64,000 nt of DNA. It comes from an uncultured Polaribacter sp. GTDB taxonomy: Bacteria > Bacteroidota > Bacteroidia > Flavobacteriales > Flavobacteriaceae. A program made the position numbers and the translations under genes. The stretch covers positions 226,748-290,747 of the forward strand of contig NZ_CANMFI010000002.1 of NCBI RefSeq assembly GCF_947497125.1. The letters are read 5' to 3'. The notes below the pieces were generated by a model that saw only the letters and a program-made list of their open reading frames with translations, did no database searches and was not told where the DNA came from. Positions 42,150 through 51,460 of the stretch are shown one piece after another (within the stretch, counting starts at the first letter, position 1; each line of letters starts with the position of its first letter).

Positions 42150-45020
42150 TTATTTTAAGTTGAAACTTACTCTTGCAAATAAGAAACGACCACCAATACC
42201 AAATTGTTGAGATCTTCTAGACCAATCGAAACGACCACCACTACGGTTTGCTTCAATAGCTCTGTCTGGATATACATCTAATAAGTTATTAGCACCTACT
42301 GTTAAAGTTAAGTCTTCAGTAGCTTTATATCCTAAAGATAAATCGGTAACAATTTTAGAAGCAAAATCTTGCTGATTTGCTAAAGTGTTTGTTGCTTCAG
42401 AAACCTCACCAAAGTATACGTTTCTTAGAAAAACATTAAACTTACCAGAAGTTAAACTATTGGTTAAGTTTACTTTTGTTCTTGGCACTGCCTCTTCTAA
42501 AAAGATTCTACTGTCTTCTGGAAAATAAGTACCCTCTAAGCCAGCATCTCTTAAAACTTGAGAAGATTTAATATCACCTACTTGTTTTGTTTGAGAAAAA
42601 GTACCTGATAAATCAGACTTTAATCTTGTATTTGCACCTAAAGTAGCTTTGTGAGAAATTACAACATCTATACCTTTAGACTGAGTGTCTATTGCATTGG
42701 CAAAGAAAGAAGCTGCTGTTGCATTTGCTTGTACTAATAAATTATCTAATTGAGTTCCTGTACCTGGCCCTTTAAACTGACCGGTATACACTACTCTATC
42801 ATCAATGTTTACAATGTAACCATCTACTGTAAAAGTAAGGTTAGACTCTGGTAACTTTGCTGTAAAACCTGCACTAAAACTATTAGAAGTTTCTTCTTTT
42901 AATTCAGGAATACCTAATAACTTAGCTGCTTTACTATCATTTGCAAACGTACCAACTTCTACAGGAATACCATCTTGAAAAATAGTTGATGTAGAGTTGT
43001 AATTTAACTGGTGTAAAGAAGGAGCTCTAAAACCTGTGTTAAAAGAAGCTCTTAATCTAAAGTTATCTGATGCTTTATAGATAGACGCTAATTTAAAGTT
43101 TAACGTAGATCCGAAATCAGAATAGTTTTCGAAACGTGTTGCAAAAGTAGTAGAAAATACTTCAGAAAACTTTGCATCTAAATCTACATATGCAGCAACA
43201 CTACTACGCGCTCTGTCTAACTCATTTTTTGGTCCGAAACCAGGAAATACCTGAGAACCACCTGGTCTAGAGTTTCCAAAAAAGTCTTTTAAAGGACTTG
43301 TACCTGTAACCCCTGTAAATGGTGTTCCGTCTGCTTTATATTGTGTATAAGAAGCTTCTTCTCCAGAAATTATTTGATAATTTTCTACTCTGTGTTCTGC
43401 TCCGAAAGCAACTCCTAAACCTTCAAATGTGTCTTCATAAAATTGAGACAAATCTAAATTAGTAGTGTTTTGAGAGAATGAAAATCCACCTGCATCAAAA
43501 ACTGTTGGCGATGCTGTTCCTTGAGACGCATTGTACGTATTTCCGATAGTAAAATCGAACGCATTTTTACCGTACGTGTTAGAAAAATCTACATTCCACT
43601 CACCAATTTTACCTTTAATACCCACTGCTAAAGATTGATCTGAAATAGTTGAGTTAATTTCTGGTAAAAAACCATCAATGTAAGCTGGTGTAAATGTTCT
43701 ACTCTGATTTGGCAATCTGTAAAAACCTGCAGAATTACCATTTCTAGAACTCATACCTGCAAAAGAGTACAATTCTGTACCATTATCATCTAAAGGCAAT
43801 TTAAAGTTCGCAAAGAAACGACCACCTCTAACTCTAGATTGACCAACTCTCATGTTAAAATCGGTTCTATCTAAACCTCTTGCTGCTAATTCTGATGTTG
43901 TATTGTCTGCAGATAAAATACCTTGTAATGCAGGCTTTGTTGTTGCACCATTTAAGTTAATACCTGCTGCATTTGCATATTGTATAACATCAGAAACATC
44001 ATCATCTAATAAATTAGCTAAACTATAACCATCTGCAGCTGCAAATCTTTCAATAGTATTAAATGTGTTAAAAATACTACCTTCCCATTCTTTCATTCTG
44101 TTGTAGTCTTCACGAACATCAAAATCTCCAGAAAAGTTAATTAAACCACCATTCTTACCTATTGGCAAACCATAACTAGCGCTAATGTTGGTTGTTTGAC
44201 CATCTACACCACCTGTTTGTGAGTTTGCATTTTTACTAAAGTTTGCACCAGTTGTAACATTTAAAGAAAGTTCATTAACACTTTCATTTAATACAATATT
44301 AATTACACCTGCAATTGCATCAGAACCGTATTGTGCAGCTGCACCGTCTCTTAAAACTTCTAATCTTTTAATTGCAGAAGCTGGTATTGCGTTTAAATCT
44401 GTACCTACAGATCCTCTACCAAAAGTACCGTTTACGTTTACCAAAGAAGAAGTGTGTCTTCTTTTTCCGTTAATTAACACCAATACCTGATCTGGCCCTA
44501 AACCTCTTAAAGAAGCAGGATCTACGTGATCGGTACCATCTGAAATAGTTTGTGTATTAGAGGTAAATGAAGGTGCTACGAAATTTAAAATCTGATTTAA
44601 ATTTACTTGTGGCGATGAAGAAGCCAACTCTTTAATATCTACTACATCGATTGGCACAGGGCTATCTATTGCAGATCTATTTGGATTTCTAGATCCAATT
44701 ACAACTACCTCTTCTAAGGCATTGTCTTCGTTTACGCTTATTGTTAAGTAAGAAGTATCTGTTACTGTAACAACCTTTGTAGCAAAGCCCATTGATGAGA
44801 TTACCAATTTAGCTGGTAAGCTTTTTACAGTAATAGAAAATGCTCCAGCATCGTTAGTAGTGGTTCCGTTTGTGGTTCCTTTTTCTACTACATTCATGTA
44901 AGGTAGTGCTTCTCCCGAGGTATCGGTTACCTTACCTTTTATTGTTTGTGCAGTCATTGTGAGGGGCAACAAAAACAAAAAACAAATTTTTAACAAATTT
45001 TTAATGTTTTTTTCAATCAT
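42150..45020 (-). CDS. TonB-dependent outer-membrane receptor
   Basis: This 956-residue receptor has a signal peptide ending at TMTAQ. A CarboxypepD_reg-like domain (about 28-110; [19 protein letters not shown]) comes next, then a plug (about 120-250) with [18 protein letters not shown] and [19 protein letters not shown], and a long barrel ending [13 protein letters not shown]. The plug form is that of the large receptor group found in Bacteroidota and Proteobacteria whose ligands are mostly unknown. There is no SusD-like gene next to it, so it is not a typical glycan locus. The gene is single, divergent from moxR. Confidence 0.9.
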   Translation of the reverse strand: MIEKNIKNLLKICFLFLLPLTMTAQTIKGKVTDTSGEALPYMNVVEKGTTNGTTTNDAGAFSITVKSLPAKLVISSMGFATKVVTVTDTSYLTISVNEDNALEEVVVIGSRNPNRSAIDSPVPIDVVDIKELASSSPQVNLNQILNFVAPSFTSNTQTISDGTDHVDPASLRGLGPDQVLVLINGKRRHTSSLVNVNGTFGRGSVGTDLNAIPASAIKRLEVLRDGAAAQYGSDAIAGVINIVLNESVNELSLNVTTGANFSKNANSQTGGVDGQTTNISASYGLPIGKNGGLINFSGDFDVREDYNRMKEWEGSIFNTFNTIERFAAADGYSLANLLDDDVSDVIQYANAAGINLNGATTKPALQGILSADNTTSELAARGLDRTDFNMRVGQSRVRGGRFFANFKLPLDDNGTELYSFAGMSSRNGNSAGFYRLPNQSRTFTPAYIDGFLPEINSTISDQSLAVGIKGKIGEWNVDFSNTYGKNAFDFTIGNTYNASQGTASPTVFDAGGFSFSQNTTNLDLSQFYEDTFEGLGVAFGAEHRVENYQIISGEEASYTQYKADGTPFTGVTGTSPLKDFFGNSRPGGSQVFPGFGPKNELDRARSSVAAYVDLDAKFSEVFSTTFATRFENYSDFGSTLNFKLASIYKASDNFRLRASFNTGFRAPSLHQLNYNSTSTIFQDGIPVEVGTFANDSKAAKLLGIPELKEETSNSFSAGFTAKLPESNLTFTVDGYIVNIDDRVVYTGQFKGPGTGTQLDNLLVQANATAASFFANAIDTQSKGIDVVISHKATLGANTRLKSDLSGTFSQTKQVGDIKSSQVLRDAGLEGTYFPEDSRIFLEEAVPRTKVNLTNSLTSGKFNVFLRNVYFGEVSEATNTLANQQDFASKIVTDLSLGYKATEDLTLTVGANNLLDVYPDRAIEANRSGGRFDWSRRSQQFGIGGRFLFARVSFNLK

Positions 45021-45154
45021 TTTATTTTAGTTTTTAGTTATACACAAATATTAAGTTTTTTATTGAACTATCCTAATTATCATAAAATTATCTAAAAAAG
45101 AGAAAAGGGTTTATCTTTAACCAACTTTTAACAAATATCAAAAAGTTAAAATTG

Positions 45155-45162
45155 TAGATTTG
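45155..45162 (+). promoter_or_regulatory. candidate -7 element of the Bat operon
   Basis: TAGATTTG matches TAnnTTTG. The start would fall near 45169, leaving a leader of about 33 bases before moxR. No -33 TTG is clear. Confidence 0.4.
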
Positions 45163-45201
45163 TTTTTCACAAGAAAAAATAACACCTAATACCTTTATAA
45201 A

Positions 45202-46191
45202 ATGGACGTAGATGTAAGAGCTATTAATGAAAAAATAGAAAGAGAAAGTGCCTTTATAGACATTCTTACTTTAGAGATGAACAAAGTAATTGTGGGACAA
45301 AAACAAATGATAGAAAGTTTGTTAATTGGTTTAATAGGAAATGGCCACATTTTACTAGAAGGTGTGCCTGGTTTAGCAAAAACACTAGCCATAAATACTT
45401 TATCTAAAGCCGTACAAGCAAGCTTTAGTAGAGTTCAGTTTACACCAGACTTGTTGCCTGCAGATGTTGTTGGAACCATGATTTACAACATGAAGCAGAA
45501 TAATTTTGAAATAAAAAAAGGACCTATTTTTGCAAATTTTGTACTTGCTGATGAAATTAACAGAGCGCCTGCCAAAGTGCAATCTGCGTTGTTAGAAGCC
45601 ATGCAAGAACGTCAAATTACAATAGGAGACACTACCTTTAATTTAGAAGAACCATTTTTAGTAATGGCTACCCAAAACCCTGTAGAACAAGAAGGTACCT
45701 ATCCTTTACCAGAAGCACAAGTAGACCGTTTTATGTTAAAAGTAGTTATCGATTACCCAAAACTACAAGACGAGCAAATAGTAATGCGTCAAAATTTATC
45801 TGGTAGTTTCACAAAAGTAAATCCTGTGGTTTCTGTGGCAGAAATTTTAAGAGCAAGAGAGGTTGCTAATGAGGTTTATATGGATGAAAAAATTGAAAAA
45901 TATATTTTAGATATTATTTTTGCAACTCGTTATCCAGAAAAATACAACTTACCACAATTAAAAGATTTAATTGGTTTTGGTGCCTCGCCACGTGGAAGCA
46001 TCAACCTTGCAAAAGCTGCTAAATGTTATGCATTTATTAAAAGAAGAGGCTACGTAATACCAGAAGATGTTAGAGCCGTTGTTTTTGATGTATTGCGCCA
46101 TAGAATAGGAATTACTTATGAAGCAGAAGCAGAAAATGTAACTTCTGTAGACATTATTAATGCTATAATTAATGAGATTGAAGTGCCTTAA
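45202..46191 (+). CDS. MoxR family AAA ATPase
   Basis: This 329-residue ATPase has a Walker A variant EGVPGLAKT, Walker B FVLADEINRAP, sensor 1 VMATQNPVEQEG and the arginine-finger region QVDRFMLKV. MoxR ATPases work with von Willebrand-factor-A proteins, probably as chaperones for metal-dependent assembly or stress response. The operon here supplies the partners: DUF58, BatA and BatB. It is the first gene of the Bat operon, and the gap to the DUF58 gene contains short repeats. Confidence 0.95.
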   Translation: MDVDVRAINEKIERESAFIDILTLEMNKVIVGQKQMIESLLIGLIGNGHILLEGVPGLAKTLAINTLSKAVQASFSRVQFTPDLLPADVVGTMIYNMKQNNFEIKKGPIFANFVLADEINRAPAKVQSALLEAMQERQITIGDTTFNLEEPFLVMATQNPVEQEGTYPLPEAQVDRFMLKVVIDYPKLQDEQIVMRQNLSGSFTKVNPVVSVAEILRAREVANEVYMDEKIEKYILDIIFATRYPEKYNLPQLKDLIGFGASPRGSINLAKAAKCYAFIKRRGYVIPEDVRAVVFDVLRHRIGITYEAEAENVTSVDIINAIINEIEVP

Positions 46192-46198
46192 AATTTGT

Positions 46199-46271
46199 AA
46201 TCGTGTAATTTTTTAAGTGTTTACAATTACACGCAAACTACAATTACACTTTTAAACAACTAAACAATTAC
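46199..46271. repeat. octamer repeats and GTGTAATT inverted repeats in the moxR-DUF58 gap
   Basis: AATCGTGTAATT (46199-46210) is followed by inverted GTGTAATT/AATTACAC segments and by two octamers, TAAACAAC and TAAACAAT (46253-46268). The same 12-mer occurs at 49139-49150 and the same octamer type at 49508-49547, flanking the four-helix-bundle gene. Confidence 0.6.
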
Positions 46272-46274
46272 TCA

Positions 46275-47144
46275 TTGGATACAAAGGAAATACTAAAAAA
46301 GGTTCGTAAAATAGAAATTAAGACAAAACGTTTGTCTAATGATATTTTTGGTGGCGAATACCACTCGTCATTTAAAGGACGTGGTATGACTTTTTCTGAA
46401 GTAAGACAATACCAATTTGGCGATGATGTTAGAGCCATCGATTGGAATGTTACCGCGCGTTACAACGAACCCTATATTAAAGTTTTTGAAGAAGAGCGAG
46501 AACTAACCATGATGTTATTGGTAGATGTATCTGGCTCAGAATTATTTGGTACATCAACTCAGTTTAAAAAAGATACTGTTACAGAAATTGCTGCTACATT
46601 AGCCTTTTCTGCAACACAAAACAATGATAAAGTTGGTTTAATTTTATTTTCTGATGATGTAGAACTATACATTCCGCCTAAAAAAGGGAAAAGTCATGTT
46701 TTAAGAATTATTAGAGAGTTGATAGAATTTAAACCAAAAAGCAAGCAAACAAATATTGCTGCAGCTTTAAAGTTTTTATCTAGTGTGCTAAAAAAAAGAG
46801 CCATTGTTTTTATGCTGTCTGACTTTATGAATGATGATTATGAAAAAACACTTAAAATAGCAGCAAAAAAGCACGATTTAACAGGTATTCGAGTGTTTGA
46901 TAAGTATGATGAAGAAATTCCGAATTTAGGGATGATTCCTTTATTAGATGCCGAAACTGGCAAGGTACAATTGGTAAACACAGCCTCTAAATCGGTAAGA
47001 AATAGTTACAAAGCAAATGCTTTGCGTTTAAATGACTATTATACAAATATCTTTAAAAGAGGAGGTGCTGGCGCAATTAACACAAGAGTTGATGAAAATT
47101 ACGTTAAAAAACTTTTAGGGTATTTTAAACAAAAAGGGCGTTAA
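46275..47144 (+). CDS. DUF58 domain protein (vWA-like)
   Basis: This 289-residue cytoplasmic protein of the Bat operon starts at TTG (46275; no ATG precedes the family start TKRLSNDIFGGEYHSSFKG). The DUF58 core RGMTFSEVRQYQFGDDVRAIDWNVTAR is intact, and the vWA metal site is present as VDVSGSEL with a later FMLSDFMNDDYEK. The protein ends LLGYFKQKGR. DUF58 proteins are regular partners of MoxR ATPases; their substrate is unknown. It lies 83 bases after moxR. Confidence 0.92.
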   Translation: MDTKEILKKVRKIEIKTKRLSNDIFGGEYHSSFKGRGMTFSEVRQYQFGDDVRAIDWNVTARYNEPYIKVFEEERELTMMLLVDVSGSELFGTSTQFKKDTVTEIAATLAFSATQNNDKVGLILFSDDVELYIPPKKGKSHVLRIIRELIEFKPKSKQTNIAAALKFLSSVLKKRAIVFMLSDFMNDDYEKTLKIAAKKHDLTGIRVFDKYDEEIPNLGMIPLLDAETGKVQLVNTASKSVRNSYKANALRLNDYYTNIFKRGGAGAINTRVDENYVKKLLGYFKQKGR

Positions 47145-47208
47145 CCTCTAAAAATTAGGTCGAGTAACTTTGAGAAAAATGAACAAATTTGCATCGAAAT
47201 CTATTAAA

Positions 47209-48129
47209 ATGAAAAAACAACTATTATATATATTCTTATTTATTGCTACGCTAAGTTTTGCTCAAAAACCGATGGTAAACGCAGCTATAGACACTACGAA
47301 TATTAGAATTGGCGAACAGTTTCAGTTAAAAATCTCTGTAAACGACATTCAGAATGTTATTATTCCTAAAATAGCGCTAAAAGGACTAGAAATAGTAGAC
47401 TCTACAAAAGTAGATACCGTTAAAAACACCTTAATAAAAAAATATACTTTAACAGGTTTTGATAGTGGTGCATTTTACATCCCTCAGCAACAAATATTTG
47501 TAAAAAACCAGGCATTTTTAACAGACTCTTTATTGGTAAATGTGGCTACAATAGCCATTGACACTACTAAAATTAAAAAATTTCCAATAAAAGCCATTAA
47601 AAGCGAACCTTATGTTTTTGATGATTATAAACTGTATGTTTATCTTGGTTTACTTGCCTTGCTGCTAATTGCATTTGGTATTTACTGGTTTGTAATTAGA
47701 AAAAAGAACGAAGAAAAAGAAATTTTTACAGAACCGTTATTGCCTCCGTTCGAAGAAGCACTTTCTAAATTAGAAATTTTAGACAAAAAATTATTGTGGC
47801 AAAACAATAAAATAAAACAATATTATAGCGAATTAACAGAAATTGTTAGAGGTTATATTGAGCGAGAACTAAAAGTACCTGCGTTAGAAAAAACTACCGA
47901 TCAGGTTTTAGACATGCTTAAAGATTTTAAAGATGCAGAAACTATTTTAACATCCGAAGAAACAATAAAAAAATTAAAGGAATTGTTACAAGAAGCAGAT
48001 TTAGTGAAATTTGCAAAATCGAAACCTTTAGCAATTGAAATAGAAGAAGACAGAAAAGATGCTCAAGAAATAATAAGCAACTTAAAGCCGAAACCAATTA
48101 TAGAAGAAAATAATGATGAATTGGAGTAA
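47209..48129 (+). CDS. BatD-like membrane protein of the Bat operon
   Basis: This is a 306-residue protein when started at 47209 (MKKQLLYIFLFIATLSF). The longer frame from a TTG at 47170 adds a polar stretch before the signal peptide and is unlikely. The signal peptide ends at LSFAQ. A beta-rich periplasmic domain (about 20-135) resembles the oxygen-tolerance BatD fold, and one membrane segment (about 150-170; YVYLGLLALLLIAFGIYWF) leads to a cytoplasmic helical domain with LLWQNNKIKQYYSELTEIVR and GYIERELKVPALEKTTDQVL. It overlaps batA by 17 bases. The function is inferred from the operon. Confidence 0.75.
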   Translation: MKKQLLYIFLFIATLSFAQKPMVNAAIDTTNIRIGEQFQLKISVNDIQNVIIPKIALKGLEIVDSTKVDTVKNTLIKKYTLTGFDSGAFYIPQQQIFVKNQAFLTDSLLVNVATIAIDTTKIKKFPIKAIKSEPYVFDDYKLYVYLGLLALLLIAFGIYWFVIRKKNEEKEIFTEPLLPPFEEALSKLEILDKKLLWQNNKIKQYYSELTEIVRGYIERELKVPALEKTTDQVLDMLKDFKDAETILTSEETIKKLKELLQEADLVKFAKSKPLAIEIEEDRKDAQEIISNLKPKPIIEENNDELE

Positions 48130-49120
48130 TTTAGAATTTAACAATCCTGAGTTTTTATGGCTATTAATTGCAATACCAATCATTGCAACTTGGTATTTTT
48201 TAACGCAAAAAAGCAATGCCGCAATATTAACAATGCCAACTACAAAAGGTTTTAAAACATCGTCTGTTTTACCAAAATTAAAACCTGTTTTATACCTATT
48301 AAGACTATTGGTCTTGTCTGCAATAATTGTTGCATTAGCAAGACCAAGAAATGTGTCTGTAAGCAAAAAAACCAAGACCAATAAAGGGATTGATATTGTA
48401 ATGGCTATCGATGTGTCTGCTAGTATGTTGGCAAGAGATTTAAAACCAAATAGATTAGAAGCGCTTAAAAAAGTAGCCATAGATTTTGTAGACAGAAGAC
48501 CCAACGACAGAATAGGGATTGTAGTTTATGCCGGAGAAAGTTTTACGCAAACACCAATTACAAGTGATAAAAGCATTATAAAACGAACCATTTCTGAACT
48601 AAAATGGGGGCAATTAGAAGGCGGCACTGCAATAGGGATGGGCTTGGGTTCTGCCGTAAATAGACTTAAAGAAAGTACTGCAAAAAGTAAAATTATAATT
48701 CTACTAACAGACGGCGTTAATAACTCTGGTAATATAGACCCAAGAACAGCAACAGAGCTAGCCAAAGAGTTAAAAATTAAAACCTATACAATTGGTATTG
48801 GTACAAACGGAATGGCAGATTTTCCTTGGAGTAGAGACCCAAGAACTGGCAATTTACAGTTTAGAAAACAACAAGTTGAAATAGACGAAGCGCTTTTAAA
48901 AGAAATTGCTACAGAAACAGAAGGAAAATATTTTAGAGCAACCGATAATGTTTCTTTAAAAGAAATTTATGATGAAATAGATACGCTAGAAAAAACAAAG
49001 ATTGAAGAATTTAAATATTACAATTATCAAGAAAAATATAGACTTTTCGTCTTTTTAGGACTCGGGTTTTTAATCTTAGAATTTATTTTAAAAAACACAA
49101 TTTTTAAATCATTTATTTAA
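48113..49120 (+). CDS. batA: BatA, von Willebrand factor A membrane protein
   Basis: This 335-residue protein has two N-terminal membrane segments (about 10-25 and 58-76) and one near the C terminus. Between them is a vWA domain with the metal-ion site in AIDVSASMLARDLKPNRLE, then TPITSDKSI and ILLTDGVNNSGNIDPRTA. Bat proteins were linked to oxygen tolerance in Bacteroides fragilis and to stress response in other bacteria; the mechanism is unclear. Its start lies inside the preceding gene (17 bases). Downstream the expected batB is displaced by a 436-base insertion containing a four-helix-bundle gene. Confidence 0.9.
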   Translation: MMNWSNLEFNNPEFLWLLIAIPIIATWYFLTQKSNAAILTMPTTKGFKTSSVLPKLKPVLYLLRLLVLSAIIVALARPRNVSVSKKTKTNKGIDIVMAIDVSASMLARDLKPNRLEALKKVAIDFVDRRPNDRIGIVVYAGESFTQTPITSDKSIIKRTISELKWGQLEGGTAIGMGLGSAVNRLKESTAKSKIIILLTDGVNNSGNIDPRTATELAKELKIKTYTIGIGTNGMADFPWSRDPRTGNLQFRKQQVEIDEALLKEIATETEGKYFRATDNVSLKEIYDEIDTLEKTKIEEFKYYNYQEKYRLFVFLGLGFLILEFILKNTIFKSFI

Positions 49121-49158
49121 AAAGAAGTGTAATTGTTGAATCGTGTAATTGTTAAAAA

Positions 49159-49464
49159 ATGTACTTATTTTCATTTGAGAAATTAGAAGTTTGGAAAGAG
49201 GCAATACATCTTTCTAAAGAGATCTATAAAGTAACCTCTTCTTTTCCGTCAGAAGAAAAATTTGGGTTAACAAGTCAGATTAAAAGAGCTACAAACTCGA
49301 TTGCTGCTAATTTAGCTGAAGGCACATCTAGAATTACAAATAAAGACAAGGCCCATTTTACAACAATTGCTTTTAGCACAACAATGGAAGTATTAAATCA
49401 TCTAATATTATCAAAAGAGTTAGAATTTATTTCTGAAGAAGAATATCAAAAATTAAGAAACTAA
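49159..49464 (+). CDS. four-helix-bundle protein (23S rRNA intervening-sequence type), 3' truncated
   Basis: This 101-residue frame shows the family pattern: FEKLEVWKEAIHLSKEIYKV, then FPSEEKFGLTSQIKRATNSI, AANLAEGTSRI and the helix EVLNHLILSKELEFI. It stops at YQKLRN with TAA (49462-49464). The same frame continues after the stop as IYKISNMLNALRKAQLNN to a second stop at 49519-49521, and that is the usual family C terminus, so a single stop has cut off about 18 residues. The full reading would be about 119 residues, the normal length. The gene lies in the sense direction between batA and batB, where no other gene is expected. Whether the short protein folds is unknown. Confidence 0.8.
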   Translation: MYLFSFEKLEVWKEAIHLSKEIYKVTSSFPSEEKFGLTSQIKRATNSIAANLAEGTSRITNKDKAHFTTIAFSTTMEVLNHLILSKELEFISEEEYQKLRN

Positions 49465-49507
49465 ATTTATAAAATATCTAACATGCTAAATGCTTTGCGA
49501 AAAGCAC

Positions 49508-49547
49508 AATTAAACAATTAAACAGTTAGACAGTTAGACAGTTACAC
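49508..49547. repeat. five tandem octamers downstream of the four-helix-bundle gene
   Basis: AATTAAAC, AATTAAAC, AGTTAGAC, AGTTAGAC, AGTTACAC run head to tail from 49508 to 49547, ending 9 bases before the batB ATG. They overlap the last codons of the readable four-helix-bundle frame. Confidence 0.75.
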
Positions 49548-49556
49548 CTATTTAAA

Positions 49557-50603
49557 ATGTACAAAATAGAAGCACCAACTTATTTTTATTTACTAATTAT
49601 CATTCCGATAATGATTGTTATTTTCTTATTGGTTTTATGGTGGAAAAAAAGTGCGCAAAGAAAATTTGCAGACGCTAGTTTATTAGAAAAATTAGCGCCC
49701 AACACCTCTACTTTTAAGTCAACATTAAAGCTAATTGTTTTACTCTTAGGAATGTTCTTTTTAATTGTTTCTTTAGTAAACCCAAAAATGGGTACAAAAC
49801 TAAAAACAGTAAAAAGACAAGGGGTAGATATTGTATTTGCCCTAGATGTTTCTAAAAGTATGTTAGCAGAAGATATTGCGCCCAACAGACTAGAAAAAGC
49901 AAAGCAAATAATTACAAAAACCATTGACAAACTAGGCTCTGATAGAGTTGGAATAATTATTTATGCAGGTAATTCTTATCCGTTACTTCCTATAACTACA
50001 GATCATGCGGCAGCAAATATGTTTCTGCAAAATGCAAATCCAGATATGGTTTCTAGCCAAGGTACCGATATTAATGGGGCATTAGAATTGGCAAAAACCT
50101 ATTATAATAATGATGATCAAACCAACCGTTTTTTAATTATTATTTCTGATGGAGAAGATCATCAAGAAGAAACAAAACAAGTAGCACAAAATTTAGCAAA
50201 CGAAGGGGTTAAAATATATACAATTGGTGTGGGAACAGAAAGTGGCGGACCAATACCTTTAAGAGTAAATGGTTCTATGATTGGCTATAAAAAAGACAAC
50301 AAAGGAGAAACTGTTATTACTCAAAGAAAACCAAAGGTTTTACAAGGCATTGCGAATGCTGCAGAGGGTAGTTATATAGACGGTAATATCACCGAAAACC
50401 CAGTAAAGCAAATTGCAGATGTGATTGCAAATGCCGAAAAAAATGAATTTGAAACAAAACAATTTTCAGATTACAAAGACCAATTTCAATGGTTTTTAGC
50501 AGCTGGTTTGCTTTTTTTAATTATTGATGTTTTCTTTTTTGAAAAGAAAACAAAGTGGTTGAAAAAAGTAGATTTGTTTAATGAAGAAAAAAATAAAAAT
50601 TAA
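49557..50603 (+). CDS. batB: BatB, von Willebrand factor A membrane protein
   Basis: This 348-residue protein has two N-terminal membrane segments (about 10-30 and 55-75), a vWA domain with the metal site FALDVSKSMLAEDIAPNRLE, then PLLPITTDHAA and IIISDGEDHQEETKQ, and a last membrane segment near the C terminus (about 310-330; FLAAGLLFLIIDVFFFE). It is a paralogue of batA with the same fold and order. BatA and BatB are thought to act as a pair in the membrane with MoxR. The ATG of batC follows its stop by one base. Confidence 0.92.
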   Translation: MYKIEAPTYFYLLIIIPIMIVIFLLVLWWKKSAQRKFADASLLEKLAPNTSTFKSTLKLIVLLLGMFFLIVSLVNPKMGTKLKTVKRQGVDIVFALDVSKSMLAEDIAPNRLEKAKQIITKTIDKLGSDRVGIIIYAGNSYPLLPITTDHAAANMFLQNANPDMVSSQGTDINGALELAKTYYNNDDQTNRFLIIISDGEDHQEETKQVAQNLANEGVKIYTIGVGTESGGPIPLRVNGSMIGYKKDNKGETVITQRKPKVLQGIANAAEGSYIDGNITENPVKQIADVIANAEKNEFETKQFSDYKDQFQWFLAAGLLFLIIDVFFFEKKTKWLKKVDLFNEEKNKN

Positions 50604-50604
50604 C

Positions 50605-51414
50605 ATGAAACACTTATTCAATCTTTCTATTGTTTTCTTGATGTTTTTTTCATCAACAATAATCTTTGCACAAAAAGACTCTATTTCTCAGCAACGTAAA
50701 GCTAGAAAGTTGTTGCGACAAGGAAACGAATTGTACAAACAAAAAAATTATACCGATGCTTCTGTTGCTTATCAAAAAGCGTTAACACAAAATGCAAAAT
50801 ATAAAAAAGCGAGTTATAATTTAGGAAATGCCTTATATGAAAATAAGAACTTCAAAGAGGCTATACCGCAATACGAACTAACAGCAGAAACGGCTAAAAA
50901 TAAATTTACAAAAGCAGAAGCATTCCATAATATTGGCAATGCCATGATGGAGCAAAAGCAATATCAACCTGCTGTAGATGCATATAAAAATGCCTTAAGA
51001 AACAACCCTAATGATGATGAAACCCGATATAATTTAGCAGTTGCGCAACAGCTTTTAGAAAAAGAAAAACAAGACAACAAAGATAATAAAGACAAGAAGG
51101 ATAATAAGGACGACAAGAAAGACAAAGATAAGGACGATAAAAAAAATAAAGACGATAACAAAGACGGTAAAAAGGATAAAGACAAGAAAGACGAAAAGAA
51201 AAAGGATGGTGAAGGAGATAAAGATAAAAAACAAGACCCTAAAAAGAACGAAAATAAAGAACAACAAAAACCAAAGCCTCAGCAAGGAAAAATGACACCT
51301 CAACAGGTAAAGCAACTTTTAGAGAGTTTAAACAACGAGGAGAAAAAAACTCAGAAAAAAATGAATGCTAAAAAAGCAAAGGGTAAAAAAACAAAACAAG
51401 AAAAAGATTGGTAG
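50605..51414 (+). CDS. batC: BatC, TPR protein with a charged low-complexity region
   Basis: This is a 269-residue protein when started at 50605, one base after the batB stop. An ATG at 50581 inside batB is the alternative, adding eight residues. A signal peptide ends at IIFAQ. About three TPR units follow (residues 30-150; ARKLLRQGNELYKQKNYTDA, YKKASYNLGNALYENKNFKE, AEAFHNIGNAMMEQKQY). Then a stretch of about 75 residues is made almost only of Lys, Asp, Asn and Glu (for example KDNKDKKDNKDDKKDKDK), before a basic QQ/KK tail. The charged region is probably disordered. Bat TPR proteins are presumed scaffolds in the periplasm. Confidence 0.88.
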   Translation: MKHLFNLSIVFLMFFSSTIIFAQKDSISQQRKARKLLRQGNELYKQKNYTDASVAYQKALTQNAKYKKASYNLGNALYENKNFKEAIPQYELTAETAKNKFTKAEAFHNIGNAMMEQKQYQPAVDAYKNALRNNPNDDETRYNLAVAQQLLEKEKQDNKDNKDKKDNKDDKKDKDKDDKKNKDDNKDGKKDKDKKDEKKKDGEGDKDKKQDPKKNENKEQQKPKPQQGKMTPQQVKQLLESLNNEEKKTQKKMNAKKAKGKKTKQEKDW

Positions 51415-51460
51415 TTTTGCAACCAATCAGTTTTTATAAAAGAAGTATATTTTTAGATAG

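Noticed and set aside
49465..49521. Separate small gene after the four-helix-bundle stop
   Set aside because: It has no start of its own and reads as the missing C terminus of the preceding protein, so I treat it as the cut-off end of that gene.
51055..51315. 86-residue very hydrophobic frame on the minus strand
   Set aside because: It is the complement of the Lys/Asp-rich codons of batC, which read as Phe/Leu/Val/Ile on the other strand.
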